From: Epibacterium ulvae
Lineage (GTDB): Bacteria; Pseudomonadota; Alphaproteobacteria; Rhodobacterales; Rhodobacteraceae
Assembly: GCF_018678075.1 (NCBI RefSeq)
Contig: NZ_JAHHIR010000035.1
Span: forward strand, 1 to 64,000
Length of the DNA stretch: 64,000 nucleotides
Direction of reading: 5' to 3'
In this document: in pieces, positions 33,540 to 43,181 of the stretch
Position numbering within the stretch: position 1 is the first letter of the stretch
Layout of the letters: each line of letters begins with the position of its first letter
Program-made: the position numbers and the translations under genes
The notes under the pieces: model-generated
What the model saw: the letters and a program-made list of their open reading frames with translations, nothing else
Database searches by the model: none
What the model was told of the DNA's origin: nothing

Positions 33540-36134
33540 TTAGATGATAACGTTGACGTCTTCTTCGACAATCAACGTGGTTCCATCGCTGCCGACGGTA
33601 TAGACGTTGAAGTTCTCACCGTTGATGGTGCGGGTATCTTGCGCTGTGACACCGGTGACGGTGATCGTGTCGTCGCTGCCGCCGTGTACAACCAAAGTGT
33701 CTGTATTCTCTGACAGCGCTTTGATGTCATCTTCGCTGATCGTGATATTGGCATCCGCGCTTTCGTCCAGTTCCAGCGTCTCGATGTTGAAGCCGCTGAA
33801 GCCTGCATTGTCCAGGACATTGCCGGATACGGCGTCTTCTAAAATGAGCAGGGAGTCCGCAGTGTTGCCGGATGTGTCCGTGCCAGTGATCACCAGGCGG
33901 GAGCCATCGGGAACATCCGTCGGGTCCGATAGGAAGAACGAGGTTTCGGTGGAAACAACCGAGGTAAAGGGGTCGGTCACATCGTTTGTCTGGCTAACAC
34001 CGCTGACTGCGGTGACTGTGCCATCATCGGCAACCGTGTTGACGGTCATGCCGGTGATCTCTTCTTCAAAGATCAGCGTCTCGATGTTGCCGGAATTGGT
34101 TTCCAACCCGTGGTATTCGGGCGCACCGTATGTGTCGACGGCAAATGTCTCGCTGATGGAGGCCGTGTTGCCCGCAGCGTCGGTCGCTGAAATTGTTGCG
34201 GTCTCGCTGTAAACACCTTCGGGCAGGTCGCTGGCCTCAAAGTCGACAGACCAGTTGCCGCTGGCGTCAACGGTTGCGGTTCGCGTGATCGAATTGATCG
34301 TAACCTCGACGGTCGATCCGGCCTCAACCGTACCCGTCAATGTCAGCCCTGCCGCGCGTTCTGCGTTGTTGATCATGTCATCCGCAGTTTGTAACGCATC
34401 TGCTGTCAGCGGATTAACCAGAGTGTCGACTTCCACGGTATGGGTGACCGTTGGGCCCGTATTGCCCGCAATATCTGTCATCGTGACCGAGGCTGTCTGG
34501 CTGCTTTCGCCCGCCGGAACGTCGCTGGCTGCATAGTCCAGAGACCAAGTGCCGTCGTTTGCAACAGTTGTGGTTCGGGTTGTGCCGAGGAAGGTAACTG
34601 AAACGGTTGAGCCTGCTTCGCCGCCACCGCTGAGGGTGACACCATCTGCGGCTTCTGCTGCGTTCACAACGTCATCGCCTTCGACGGTATCGACCGTTGG
34701 TGTTGGCGCAACCGTGTCGATGGTCACGGTGTGTTCGCTGGTCTCGGTATTGCCCGCCGCATCTGTGCTGCTCACGGTAAAGGTCGTGTCGTATTCACCG
34801 GCGGTGATCACTGATGCACTGTACCCAACGGACCAGGTCCCATCACTTGCAACCGTGGTTGTCGCGATTTCACCCATAAAATCAACAGAGATCGACGCGC
34901 CTGCTTCGCCGGTACCGGACAGCACCACACCGTCTGATGCCTCAGCTGCGTTGATAAAGTCATCGCCCTCTACCGTCTCGATCCCAATGGGTGGGGCGAT
35001 GGTATCGACTTCCAGAATATCCGTTACAACGGTGGTATTTCCAAAAGCGTCCGAGCTGGTGATGGTGACGCTGGTTTCATATTCACCGGTCTCGATCTCG
35101 CTGGCGGCAAAGGTCACTGTCCAGGATCCATCGTCGCCGACGGTTGTGGTATGGGTGGTGCCGTTGATTTCCACCGCAATGGAGGCGCCTGCTTCGCCAG
35201 TGCCTGCAATAACGGGGCCGCCGCTGTGTTCGCTGGCGTTGACAACTTCGCCAACCGACTGGGTGCCATCTGTGATGTCAATCGGAGGCGGGGTTGTGTC
35301 GATGTTGATGGTCGGACCATCAAGATCAAATGTCTCGCCGTCTGGGTCTTCGACATGAACCGTTACATCGTAGTTGCCGTCATCCGGCAGGTCCGTGGGG
35401 TCAAAAGGCGCGGTCCAGATGCCGTCATCGTCGACGGTTACGGTTTGGGTTGCGGTGCCAATTGTCACTTCGACTTCCGAGCCTGGCGCGCCGGTGCCGG
35501 TAATTGTCACCGGATCTGTGGTGCTGCCTGAGACGTCATAGGTTGCGTCCGGATCGTCTACGGTAGGTGTGACGCCTGAATCGCCGCCGTCAGAAGATCC
35601 GCCGTCGCCGCCGGTTCCGCCGCCACCCGCAACGTCGTCGTCTCCGCCACCGCCAATCAGAGCGCCAGCACCAACAACGCCGGCTGCAGCTGCCGCTGCA
35701 CCAAGGCCGCCCAGGGCAGGGGCTGCGATAAGCGGTGCGATCACCGGCTCAACGCGGTCAAGCTCCAGAAACACCAATTCGTCGTAGGCGCTCCATTTGC
35801 CGGATACGTCCAGTGGCTCATACGTCGGATAGAGCATGCCTTCGGAGCCGCTTTCTATCACAACTTCGATGAATTCGCCATTGTCGCTCAGGAACAGGTT
35901 CTTTTGCCCGGTGAGGCCGGTTGCAAAGTAATTGTCCAGCACAAGGGTTTGACCGTCCATCGTCAGGATCTGCAGATCATTGCCAACACGTTGGTAGCTT
36001 TGAACGTCTGCGGTCGAAAGATTAAGGGAGATGTCCTTGGCGGAGGTTGCGTCCAGCACAGGGCTCGCATCGGCGAACTCGCCATGTTGTTTGGTGCCCG
36101 AAGGATCCCGGGTAATAAATGCAACAGTACTCAT
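33540..36134 (-). CDS. BapA-like secreted adhesin with Ig-like repeats
   Basis: An acidic 864-residue protein with almost no cysteine. An N-terminal BapA-prefix-like domain (about residues 1-130) is followed by an Ala/Gly-rich stretch (GLGAAAAAAGVVGAGALIGG) and a Gly/Asp linker. Then come five bacterial Ig-like repeats of about 90 residues, each with a GTGEAGASI..V and DGTWSV pattern and a DAAGNT end. The C-terminal 80 residues, rich in Asp/Thr/Val (ITISEDDIKAL, DTLVVHGG), fit an uncleaved type I secretion signal. No RTX nonapeptide array is seen. It is the first gene of the secretion operon and the evident cargo, likely a surface adhesin for biofilm. Confidence 0.85.
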   Translation of the reverse strand: MSTVAFITRDPSGTKQHGEFADASPVLDATSAKDISLNLSTADVQSYQRVGNDLQILTMDGQTLVLDNYFATGLTGQKNLFLSDNGEFIEVVIESGSEGMLYPTYEPLDVSGKWSAYDELVFLELDRVEPVIAPLIAAPALGGLGAAAAAAGVVGAGALIGGGGDDDVAGGGGTGGDGGSSDGGDSGVTPTVDDPDATYDVSGSTTDPVTITGTGAPGSEVEVTIGTATQTVTVDDDGIWTAPFDPTDLPDDGNYDVTVHVEDPDGETFDLDGPTINIDTTPPPIDITDGTQSVGEVVNASEHSGGPVIAGTGEAGASIAVEINGTTHTTTVGDDGSWTVTFAASEIETGEYETSVTITSSDAFGNTTVVTDILEVDTIAPPIGIETVEGDDFINAAEASDGVVLSGTGEAGASISVDFMGEIATTTVASDGTWSVGYSASVITAGEYDTTFTVSSTDAAGNTETSEHTVTIDTVAPTPTVDTVEGDDVVNAAEAADGVTLSGGGEAGSTVSVTFLGTTRTTTVANDGTWSLDYAASDVPAGESSQTASVTMTDIAGNTGPTVTHTVEVDTLVNPLTADALQTADDMINNAERAAGLTLTGTVEAGSTVEVTINSITRTATVDASGNWSVDFEASDLPEGVYSETATISATDAAGNTASISETFAVDTYGAPEYHGLETNSGNIETLIFEEEITGMTVNTVADDGTVTAVSGVSQTNDVTDPFTSVVSTETSFFLSDPTDVPDGSRLVITGTDTSGNTADSLLILEDAVSGNVLDNAGFSGFNIETLELDESADANITISEDDIKALSENTDTLVVHGGSDDTITVTGVTAQDTRTINGENFNVYTVGSDGTTLIVEEDVNVII

Positions 36135-36853
36135 GTTTTACCGCTCGTTTTAATTGTGGCACCGCCGCACGCGCGTGTAATGCCGCCGAAAATCGGAGGA
36201 TGCCTGATTTATGCCTAACTGCCTCATGGCCTTTTGGTGGCCGTTTTGTGGATATAATGGGGCGGAACTTACTGCTTTGTCCAGTACTGTCTGTGCACGC
36301 ATAAAGGTAAACGACTATGTGTTGTGGCTATTGTGTCGCAATGGTGGCATGAACTGCGCAACAAGAGTGGCGGTGTTGAAGGAAAGCCACAGCTTGTTAA
36401 CCTTTCATAAAGAAATTCCTGCGGTGCTAGGGGTAAGTATGGCATCATGGAAGGTAACCTGGATCCGCGCGCAGTTGTGTGCGGACTCAGCTGGGCTCAC
36501 GCTTGCGTCGACAGCGGCCCTTGCAAGAATGCACAAATCGCTGGCTTGTGAACCCTTGTTTATTAAAAGTTTGTAGCAATTAAGCTAAAATACATCAGTT
36601 ACTCATAGCGTGAGCTACACGAATATAGTAGTCTGATAGATAACAAACCGACGCCGCGGATCTGGTTCCCGGCCATTCATCGCCCACAGAGGCGAGAGGC
36701 GGGATCGCGTGCAATTGTCCGCGGCGCCGAGCAGAATTCTAAGTTTTAGACCGACGCGGACAGTCCTTGGCCCTCGTATGAGGGTGCTCTGTCTGTGTGC
36801 ACTGTGGAACCCCAGGAGGAACGGGCGCAACGTAGATCAGGAGGCTCGATCAT
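36135..36853. other. Long intergenic region between divergent adhesin and prkA operons
   Basis: No gene is supported in these 719 bases. The part near 36135-36350 should hold the adhesin promoter. The prkA-proximal part has leader-like structure: GTCCGCG at 36717-36723 pairs with CGCGGAC at 36755-36761, and CCCTC-GTAT-GAGGG lies at 36771-36784. I recognise no known riboswitch or attenuator there. Confidence 0.5.
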
Positions 36854-38788
36854 ATGATGAATATCGCGGAAATTTTTGCCGAGCAGTATGGGCAAGCGAA
36901 AGAGCAGGAGATGTCCTTGCAGGACTATCTGCTGGCCTGTCGCGACGACCCTAGCATGTACGCCAATGTGGCGGAACGCATGCTCAAAGCTATCGGGGCG
37001 GAAGAGCTAGTCGACACGTCGAAAGACGCGCGATTAGGACCCATATTCCAGAACCGAACGATCAAACGATACAAAGCATTCGAAGATTTCTATGGAATGG
37101 AAGACACGATCGAACGGATCGTGGGATACTTCCGCCACGCGGCGCAGGGTTTGGAAGAACGCAAACAAATCCTCTATCTCCTTGGGCCTGTAGGTGGCGG
37201 TAAGTCATCGCTGGCAGAACGGCTCAAACGCCTCGTCGAAGACCAACCTATCTATGTTCTGAAGGCTGGCGATCACATCTCGCCCCTCTTCGAAAGCCCC
37301 CTAGGTCTCTTTGATCCGGTAAAAATGGGCAAAATCCTAGAAAAAGAATTCGGGATTACCCCGCACCGCCTGCCGGGGCTGATGTCCCCATGGGCCGTTC
37401 AGCGCCTTGATGAATTCGAAGGCGATATCAATAAATTCTCAGTCGTGCGCGTCTACCCCTCCCGCTTGCGCCGTGTCTGTGTCGCCAAGGTGGAACCAGG
37501 TGACGAAAACAACCAGGATATTTCAACACTGGTTGGAAAGGTCGACATTCGACAGCTTGAACATTTCAGCCAAGACAACCCCGACGCTTACTCCTTCTCG
37601 GGTGGTTTGAACCGCGCAACCCAGGGCGTTCTGGAATTCGTGGAAATGTTCAAAGCGCCGATCAAGATGCTGCACCCGTTGCTGACCGCAACGCAGGAAG
37701 GCAATTACATGGGCACCGAAAGCTTTGGTGCGATCCCGTTTAATGGCTTGATCCTGGCACACTCAAACGAAAGTGAATGGCAGACCTTTAAGAACAACAA
37801 GAACAATGAGGCCTTTATCGACCGGGTGTCGATTGTCAAAGTGCCCTATAGTTTGCGGGTCTCAGACGAACGGAAGATCTATCAAAAGCTTGTTGAATAC
37901 AGTGAGTTGAAGGACGCGCCTTGCGCTCCTGAGACGCTCACAATCCTCAGCCGGTTCTCGGTTCTGACACGGCTGAAGCCGCATGAGAATTCAAACCTTT
38001 ACTCCAAAATGCGCGTCTATGACGGTGAAAGCCTCAAGGACACGGATCCCAAGGCCAAGACGGTGCAAGAATACCAAGACCGCGCCGGCGTGGATGAGGG
38101 GATGGATGGGGTTTCGACCCGCTTTGCCTTTAAGGTGCTGTCATCGGTCTTCAACTTTGACACCGAAGAGGTCGCAGCTGACCCTGTGCATCTGATGTAC
38201 GTGCTGGAGCAGATGATCAAACGGGAGCAATTCCCTACCGAGACCGAGGCCAAGTATCTTGAGTTTATCAAGACAGAGCTTGCCCCGCGCTATGAGGAAT
38301 TCATCGGGAATGAGATCCAGAAAGCCTATCTGGAGAGCTACACCGAATATGGTCAGAACGTCTTTGACCGCTACATCTCATATGCGGATGCCTGGATCGA
38401 GGAACAAGACTACAAGGACCCCGATACAGGTCAGCTCTATGATCGCGAAATTCTGGATGCGGAACTGTCCAAGATCGAAAAACCTTGCGGCATCGCTAAT
38501 CCCAAGGACTTCCGCAACGAGGTGGTGAAATTCTCGCTGCGTCACCGCGCGAACACCGGTGCGAACCCGGCCTGGAACTCCTATGAAAAGCTGCGCGATG
38601 TGATCGAAAAACACATGTTCAGCCAGGTGGAAGAACTCCTGCCGGTGATCTCTTTTGGTAGCAAGAAGGACAGCAAGACCGAAGGCAAACACCAGGAGTT
38701 TGTCGACCGGATGCAGAACCATGGGTACACCTCGCGGCAAGTTCGGCGTCTCGTGGAATGGTACATGCGTGTGAACAAGGCGGGTTAA
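36854..38788 (+). CDS. prkA: PrkA family serine protein kinase / AAA+ protein
   Basis: A 644-residue PrkA (YeaG) homologue at family length. The AAA+ domain has Walker A GPVGGGKSS at residues 111-119 and a Walker B-like GLILAHSNESEW segment; the C-terminal PrkA kinase domain follows (from about residue 400). AGGAGG lies nine bases before the ATG-ATG start. PrkA proteins act in stationary-phase and nitrogen-starvation responses and are almost always encoded with YeaH and SpoVR, exactly as here. Whether the protein acts as a kinase or an AAA+ protease remains debated for the family. An apparent structured leader lies upstream. Confidence 0.95.
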   Translation: MMNIAEIFAEQYGQAKEQEMSLQDYLLACRDDPSMYANVAERMLKAIGAEELVDTSKDARLGPIFQNRTIKRYKAFEDFYGMEDTIERIVGYFRHAAQGLEERKQILYLLGPVGGGKSSLAERLKRLVEDQPIYVLKAGDHISPLFESPLGLFDPVKMGKILEKEFGITPHRLPGLMSPWAVQRLDEFEGDINKFSVVRVYPSRLRRVCVAKVEPGDENNQDISTLVGKVDIRQLEHFSQDNPDAYSFSGGLNRATQGVLEFVEMFKAPIKMLHPLLTATQEGNYMGTESFGAIPFNGLILAHSNESEWQTFKNNKNNEAFIDRVSIVKVPYSLRVSDERKIYQKLVEYSELKDAPCAPETLTILSRFSVLTRLKPHENSNLYSKMRVYDGESLKDTDPKAKTVQEYQDRAGVDEGMDGVSTRFAFKVLSSVFNFDTEEVAADPVHLMYVLEQMIKREQFPTETEAKYLEFIKTELAPRYEEFIGNEIQKAYLESYTEYGQNVFDRYISYADAWIEEQDYKDPDTGQLYDREILDAELSKIEKPCGIANPKDFRNEVVKFSLRHRANTGANPAWNSYEKLRDVIEKHMFSQVEELLPVISFGSKKDSKTEGKHQEFVDRMQNHGYTSRQVRRLVEWYMRVNKAG

Positions 38789-38803
38789 CGACGAGGTCAC
38801 TAT

Positions 38804-40138
38804 ATGCACCACTTCATAGACAGGCGCGCGAACCCGAAGGGCAAGAGCATTGGCAATCGCCAACGCTTCTTGCGCCGCGCTCGGGAGAATATCAAAGAGC
38901 GCGTCGACCGTTCAGTTCGAGATAAGTCGATCCAGGATGGATCCGCAGATCAAGCGTCGGGCGAAAAAGTAACAATCCCTGCCAAGGGTTTGAAAGAGCC
39001 ACGGTTTTTCCATGACTCAAAAGGCGGACACCGGCGGCATGTGTTGCCGGGCAACAAGGACTTTGTCGTTGGAGACCAGATCAAACGCCCACCCGCCGGT
39101 GGCAGTGAGGGCGGCAAGAAGGGTTCTGACGACGGCGATGGGTCGGATGAATTCTCCTTCACTTTGACCCGTGAAGAATACCTTGAGATCCTGTTCGACG
39201 GCCTGGAGCTGCCGGATCTGGTTGAAAAACAAACGGTTGAGACAGAAACCATTGGGACCCGGCGCGCAGGCCTAACCACCGCGGGCACCCCCAATAACCT
39301 CAACCTTGTGCGCACCATGCGCAATTCTCTGGGGCGCAGGATTGCGCTCCAACGACCCTCCAAATCCACGCAAATGGCCTTGGAGGCGCAGATCGAAGAA
39401 CTGGAAGAAATCGATCCCCGCAACCCGGCCCAAGAAGAAATGCTCGCCGAGCTGAAACGCAAGCTTGAAGGGTTGATCCGCAAGCGCAAAGTGGTGGGTT
39501 ATATCGACCCTCTGGATTTGCGCTTTGATACTTATGTCCCTGAAAAGATACGAAATTCACGTGCGGTTGTGTTCTGCTTGATGGACGTATCGGGCTCCAT
39601 GCAAGAGCGGGAGAAGGATCTGGCCAAACGCTTCTTCCTGTTGCTGCATCTGTTCCTGACGCGCTGTTACGAACATATGGAAATCGTGTTTGTGCGTCAC
39701 ACGCACCACGCCCAAGAAGTGGATGAGGATACGTTTTTCTACGCGCGTGAGACCGGCGGCACGATTGTGTCGACGGCTCTGGAAAAGATGAAGGAGATCA
39801 TCGACGAACGCTATCCCCCGGATGAGTGGAATATCTACGGAGCGCAAGCCTCGGACGGGGAAAACTTTGGCAATGACTCGGCACGCTGCAAAACGCTGCT
39901 GCTCGAGGAGCTTTTGCCAGTCTGTCAGTTCTACGCCTACATGGAGATTGTGGAGGAGGCGGCAGATCACCTGCTGCTGAACCCGGAAGCCGGAGAGGAT
40001 CTGTGGCAGAACTTCCGTGAAGTTCAATCACAGGCGCCGCATTTTGAGATGCAGCGCGTGGCATTCGCCTCACATATCTACCCGATCTTCCGCGAATTCT
40101 TCATGCCCAAGGCGAGAGGGGGAGTGAATGCTGGATAA
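38804..40138 (+). CDS. yeaH: YeaH/DUF444 family protein (vWA-like)
   Basis: A 444-residue UPF0229 protein. It starts MHHFIDRRANPKGKSIGNRQ and has a basic N-terminal half with coiled-coil potential (about 180-235). It carries a von Willebrand factor A-like metal site, LMDVSGSMQEREKD, near residue 265, and the family motif ETGGTIVSTAL. It is the second gene of the prkA-yeaH-spoVR operon, 15 bases after prkA, and overlaps spoVR by 11 bases. It is thought to work with PrkA in the stress response; no enzymatic role is established. Confidence 0.94.
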   Translation: MHHFIDRRANPKGKSIGNRQRFLRRARENIKERVDRSVRDKSIQDGSADQASGEKVTIPAKGLKEPRFFHDSKGGHRRHVLPGNKDFVVGDQIKRPPAGGSEGGKKGSDDGDGSDEFSFTLTREEYLEILFDGLELPDLVEKQTVETETIGTRRAGLTTAGTPNNLNLVRTMRNSLGRRIALQRPSKSTQMALEAQIEELEEIDPRNPAQEEMLAELKRKLEGLIRKRKVVGYIDPLDLRFDTYVPEKIRNSRAVVFCLMDVSGSMQEREKDLAKRFFLLLHLFLTRCYEHMEIVFVRHTHHAQEVDEDTFFYARETGGTIVSTALEKMKEIIDERYPPDEWNIYGAQASDGENFGNDSARCKTLLLEELLPVCQFYAYMEIVEEAADHLLLNPEAGEDLWQNFREVQSQAPHFEMQRVAFASHIYPIFREFFMPKARGGVNAG

Positions 40139-41642
40139 AAATGGCGCGCCTGATCTGTTGTTCAACGGGCCCGAGTGGACCTTTGAACTGCTGGAAAAGG
40201 CGCGGGACGCGATTGAGGACATCGCGCTCAATGATCTGGGGTTGGACGTCTACCCCAACCAGATCGAGATTATCTCGGCGGAGCAGATGTTGGATGCCTA
40301 TTCCTGCGTTGGTCTGCCCTTGATGTACAACCACTGGTCCTTTGGCAAACATTTCGCCCGGGACGAAGCGCTGTATCGCACTGGCCGTCAGGGCCTGGCC
40401 TATGAGATCGTCATCAACTCCAACCCCTGCATCAGCTACAACATGGAAGAAAACACCATGGCGATGCAGACCCTGGTGATGGCGCATGCAGCTTTTGGGC
40501 ATAACCATTTCTTCAAGAACAACTATTTGTTCCAGCAATGGACCGATGCGGACGGCATTCAGGACTATCTGGCCTTTGCCAAGAACTATATCGCCGCCTG
40601 CGAAGAACGATATGGCTGGGACGCGGTTGAGGAAATCCTGGATGCGGCCCATGCCTTGCAAAACCAAGGGGTGTTCCGCTATGGCCGCCCGCCCAAGCCA
40701 ACGGCGGCAGAGCTGGAAGCGATGCAGCGGGTACGGGACGGTCACGCCAGCGCGCAAACCCTGTTGGACATCTGGACCGATTCAACCCTTGGCAAGGAAA
40801 AGCGCGAGGTCTCGCGAGATGAGCCTTACAGCAGCCGTCGCAAATCGATGAACATGCCGCAGGAGAACATCCTGTATTTCCTGGAAAAGCACAGCCCCGT
40901 GTTGGAAAGCTGGCAATGTGAGATCCTGCGGATCGTGCGGATGCTGGCGCAGTATTTCTACCCGCAGAAACAGACCAAAGTGATGAACGAGGGCTGCGCG
41001 ACCTTTGTCCATTACTACATCATCAACAAGCTCTATGAACAGGGGCGCATCACCCAGGGCGCGCTGATGGAGATGGTGCACAGCCACACCAATGTAGTGT
41101 TGCAGCCAGAGTTTGACGACCCGCGCTTTTCGGGGTTGAACCCCTACGCGTTGGGATTTGCGATGATGCAGGACATCCAGCGTATCTGTGAGAACCCGAC
41201 GGAAGAGGACCGGGAGTGGTTCCCGGACTTCGCAGGCGATCCAGACTGGCGCAAAGTAATGCGGAATGCCTGGGCCAATTACCGCGATGAGAGCTTTATT
41301 CAGCAGTTCCTGTCGCCGCACCTGATCCGCAAATTCAAACTGTTTACCCTGACGGATGACGCGACCCAGCCCAATATGGTGGTCAGTCAGATCCACAACC
41401 GCACCGGATACAAAACCATTCGGCGTGATTTGGCCAAGCAATATGATCTCGCCTATATTGAGCCGGATATTCAGGTCACGGACGCGGACCTCAAAGGGGA
41501 TCGGGAGCTGAAACTGACCCATACGGTGCGCGAAGGGATCCATCTGCAAGACGAAGACAAGGAACATGTCTTGCTGCACCTGCGCCGCCTGTGGGGCTAT
41601 GGCGTCAGCATGGATGCGGTGGAATTGGACGTATCTTCCTAA
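40128..41642 (+). CDS. SpoVR family protein (YcgB)
   Basis: A 504-residue SpoVR/YcgB homologue. Typical stretches are GLPLMYNHWSFGKHF, GLAYEIVINSNPCISYNMEE and HAAFGHNHFFKNNYLFQQW. It begins inside the yeaH end with GGGGGAG as ribosome site. Despite the Bacillus name it is widespread in non-sporulating bacteria with prkA and yeaH. Its biochemical function is unknown. It closes the operon ahead of a strong bidirectional hairpin. Confidence 0.94.
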   Translation: MLDKNGAPDLLFNGPEWTFELLEKARDAIEDIALNDLGLDVYPNQIEIISAEQMLDAYSCVGLPLMYNHWSFGKHFARDEALYRTGRQGLAYEIVINSNPCISYNMEENTMAMQTLVMAHAAFGHNHFFKNNYLFQQWTDADGIQDYLAFAKNYIAACEERYGWDAVEEILDAAHALQNQGVFRYGRPPKPTAAELEAMQRVRDGHASAQTLLDIWTDSTLGKEKREVSRDEPYSSRRKSMNMPQENILYFLEKHSPVLESWQCEILRIVRMLAQYFYPQKQTKVMNEGCATFVHYYIINKLYEQGRITQGALMEMVHSHTNVVLQPEFDDPRFSGLNPYALGFAMMQDIQRICENPTEEDREWFPDFAGDPDWRKVMRNAWANYRDESFIQQFLSPHLIRKFKLFTLTDDATQPNMVVSQIHNRTGYKTIRRDLAKQYDLAYIEPDIQVTDADLKGDRELKLTHTVREGIHLQDEDKEHVLLHLRRLWGYGVSMDAVELDVSS

Positions 41643-41669
41643 CGCAGTTGGTCCAAACTGCCACAAAAA

Positions 41670-41700
41670 ACAGCCGCAGAGAGGATCTGCGGCTGTCTGC
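41670..41700. terminator. Strong bidirectional terminator hairpin
   Basis: ACAGCCGCAGA and TCTGCGGCTGT form a perfect 11-bp stem with a five-base loop. A run of A precedes it and a weaker GTTTT follows. It separates the convergent spoVR and formaldehyde dehydrogenase genes. Confidence 0.85.
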
Positions 41701-41720
41701 GTTTTACCATGTGGCGCGGC

Positions 41721-42857
41721 TTAGAATTCCACAACCGCGCGAATGGATTTGCCTTGATGCATCAGATCAAAGCCTTCGTTGATCTGATCCAACGTCAGCT
41801 TGTGGGTGATCATCTCATCGATCTCGATCTTACCGTCCATGTACCAGTCAACCATTTGCGGCACATCAGTACGCCCTTTGGCGCCACCAAAGGCGGTGCC
41901 TTTCCAGACACGACCGGTGACCAGTTGGAACGGACGGGTTGAGATTTCGGCGCCCGCAGGGGCCACGCCGATCACAACAGAAACACCCCAACCCCGGTGC
42001 GAACATTCCAGCGCGTCGCGCATCACCTGCACATTGCCGGTCGCATCAAAAGAATAATCGACGCCGCCAAAGGGGTCTTTTTCGGTCTTAGTCAGTTCAA
42101 CAATGGCTTCCACCACGGTTTGGCCGTCCAATTTGGAAGGGTTCACAAAATCGGTCATGCCGAATTTCTTGGCCATCTCCGCTTTGTCATCGTTCAGGTC
42201 CACGCCGATAATCTTGTCCGCGCCTGCCATGCGCAGACCCTGGATCACGTTCAGCCCAATACCGCCAAGGCCAAAGACCGCAGCGGTGGAGCCGATCTCA
42301 ACACCGGCCGTATTGATCACCGCACCGATGCCGGTGGTGACACCGCAGCCGATGTAGCAGATCTTGTCAAAAGGCGCGTCATCGCGGACTTTGGCGAGCG
42401 CGATCTCGGGCAGGACCGTGTGATTGGCAAAGGTGGAACAGCCCATGTAGTGATAGAGCGGCGTGCCATCCAGCATCGAGAACCGGGTGGTGCCATCGGG
42501 CATCAGACCATTGCCTTGGGTGTCGCGGATCGCGGTGCACAGGTTGGTCTTCCCGGACAGGCAGGCGTGGCACTCACGACATTCCGGCGTATAGAGCGGG
42601 ATCACATGGTCGCCCGGTTTCAACGTGGTCACGCCTTCGCCGACTTCCATCACGATGCCTGCGCCCTCGTGGCCGAGAATACAGGGAAAGATCCCCTCGG
42701 GGTCGGCGCCGGAACGGGTGAATTCGTCGGTGTGGCACAGGCCTGTCGCCTTAACCTCGATCAGAACCTCGCCCGCCTTTGGGCCTTCGAGGTTCACGTC
42801 CATGACTTCAAGCGGTTTACCGGCTTCCAAGGCAACTGCAGCGCGCGTACGCATCAT
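41721..42857 (-). CDS. S-(hydroxymethyl)glutathione dehydrogenase / class III alcohol dehydrogenase
   Basis: A 378-residue zinc MDR enzyme oxidising S-hydroxymethylglutathione (glutathione-bound formaldehyde) with NAD. Catalytic zinc motifs are [14 protein letters not shown] and GHEGAGIV. The structural zinc cysteines lie in [15 protein letters not shown], and the Rossmann motif is [14 protein letters not shown]. The Asp-Glu-Phe following the first catalytic Cys-His is typical of class III enzymes. I chose the ATG pair at 42857/42854 after AAAGGAAG; the open frame extends 31 codons further without support. It provides formaldehyde detoxification or C1 oxidation and stands as a single gene. 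Confidence 0.93.
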   Translation of the reverse strand: MMRTRAAVALEAGKPLEVMDVNLEGPKAGEVLIEVKATGLCHTDEFTRSGADPEGIFPCILGHEGAGIVMEVGEGVTTLKPGDHVIPLYTPECRECHACLSGKTNLCTAIRDTQGNGLMPDGTTRFSMLDGTPLYHYMGCSTFANHTVLPEIALAKVRDDAPFDKICYIGCGVTTGIGAVINTAGVEIGSTAAVFGLGGIGLNVIQGLRMAGADKIIGVDLNDDKAEMAKKFGMTDFVNPSKLDGQTVVEAIVELTKTEKDPFGGVDYSFDATGNVQVMRDALECSHRGWGVSVVIGVAPAGAEISTRPFQLVTGRVWKGTAFGGAKGRTDVPQMVDWYMDGKIEIDEMITHKLTLDQINEGFDLMHQGKSIRAVVEF

Positions 42858-43107
42858 GATGGCTTCCTTTGTTTTGCTCTTTGCGACAGGCATATTCAGG
42901 ACCCTGCCACAGATCATTTTTTGAGTCTTCTCAATGAAGATATGTCCCACCGCTAACCTGTCGACCCGTGGCAGGCAAGTTCGGGTCTATTATCCCGCCA
43001 TTTGCAAAACTTATCAAGTTTGGCGAAATTCACCGGGGTGTATTGAGTGAACGTTATTGTGAAAGGGTTTGGTCACAGATTTGGCGGCAAAACCAAATGC
43101 ATCGCCC

Positions 43108-43138
43108 TTGACCTTCCCCTAACTGGAACCCCCATATG
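43108..43138 (+). promoter_or_regulatory. CueR/HmrR-type copper-responsive promoter of copA
   Basis: The -35 box TTGACC, a 19-base spacer holding the dyad CTTCC-N7-GGAA, and the -10 region CATATG match the stretched promoters activated by CueR-type MerR proteins; the first half is nearly identical to the E. coli copA promoter. It lies about 45 bases before the copA start. The remaining bases back to 42858 hold the formaldehyde dehydrogenase upstream region. Confidence 0.75.
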
Positions 43139-43181
43139 CTGCGCAGCGCGACGCAATTAGAGACGACGGAAGTAACGTGGG

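Noticed and set aside
33540-36134. The Ig-like repeats read as a tandem DNA repeat or CRISPR
   Set aside because: Repeats are about 270 bases and diverged, and they lie within one open reading frame; they are protein domain repeats. No CRISPR-like short direct repeats with spacers were seen anywhere in the window.
36211-36576. 121-codon plus-strand frame in the adhesin-prkA intergenic region
   Set aside because: No ribosome site, no recognisable motif and an unlikely Cys/Trp-rich start.
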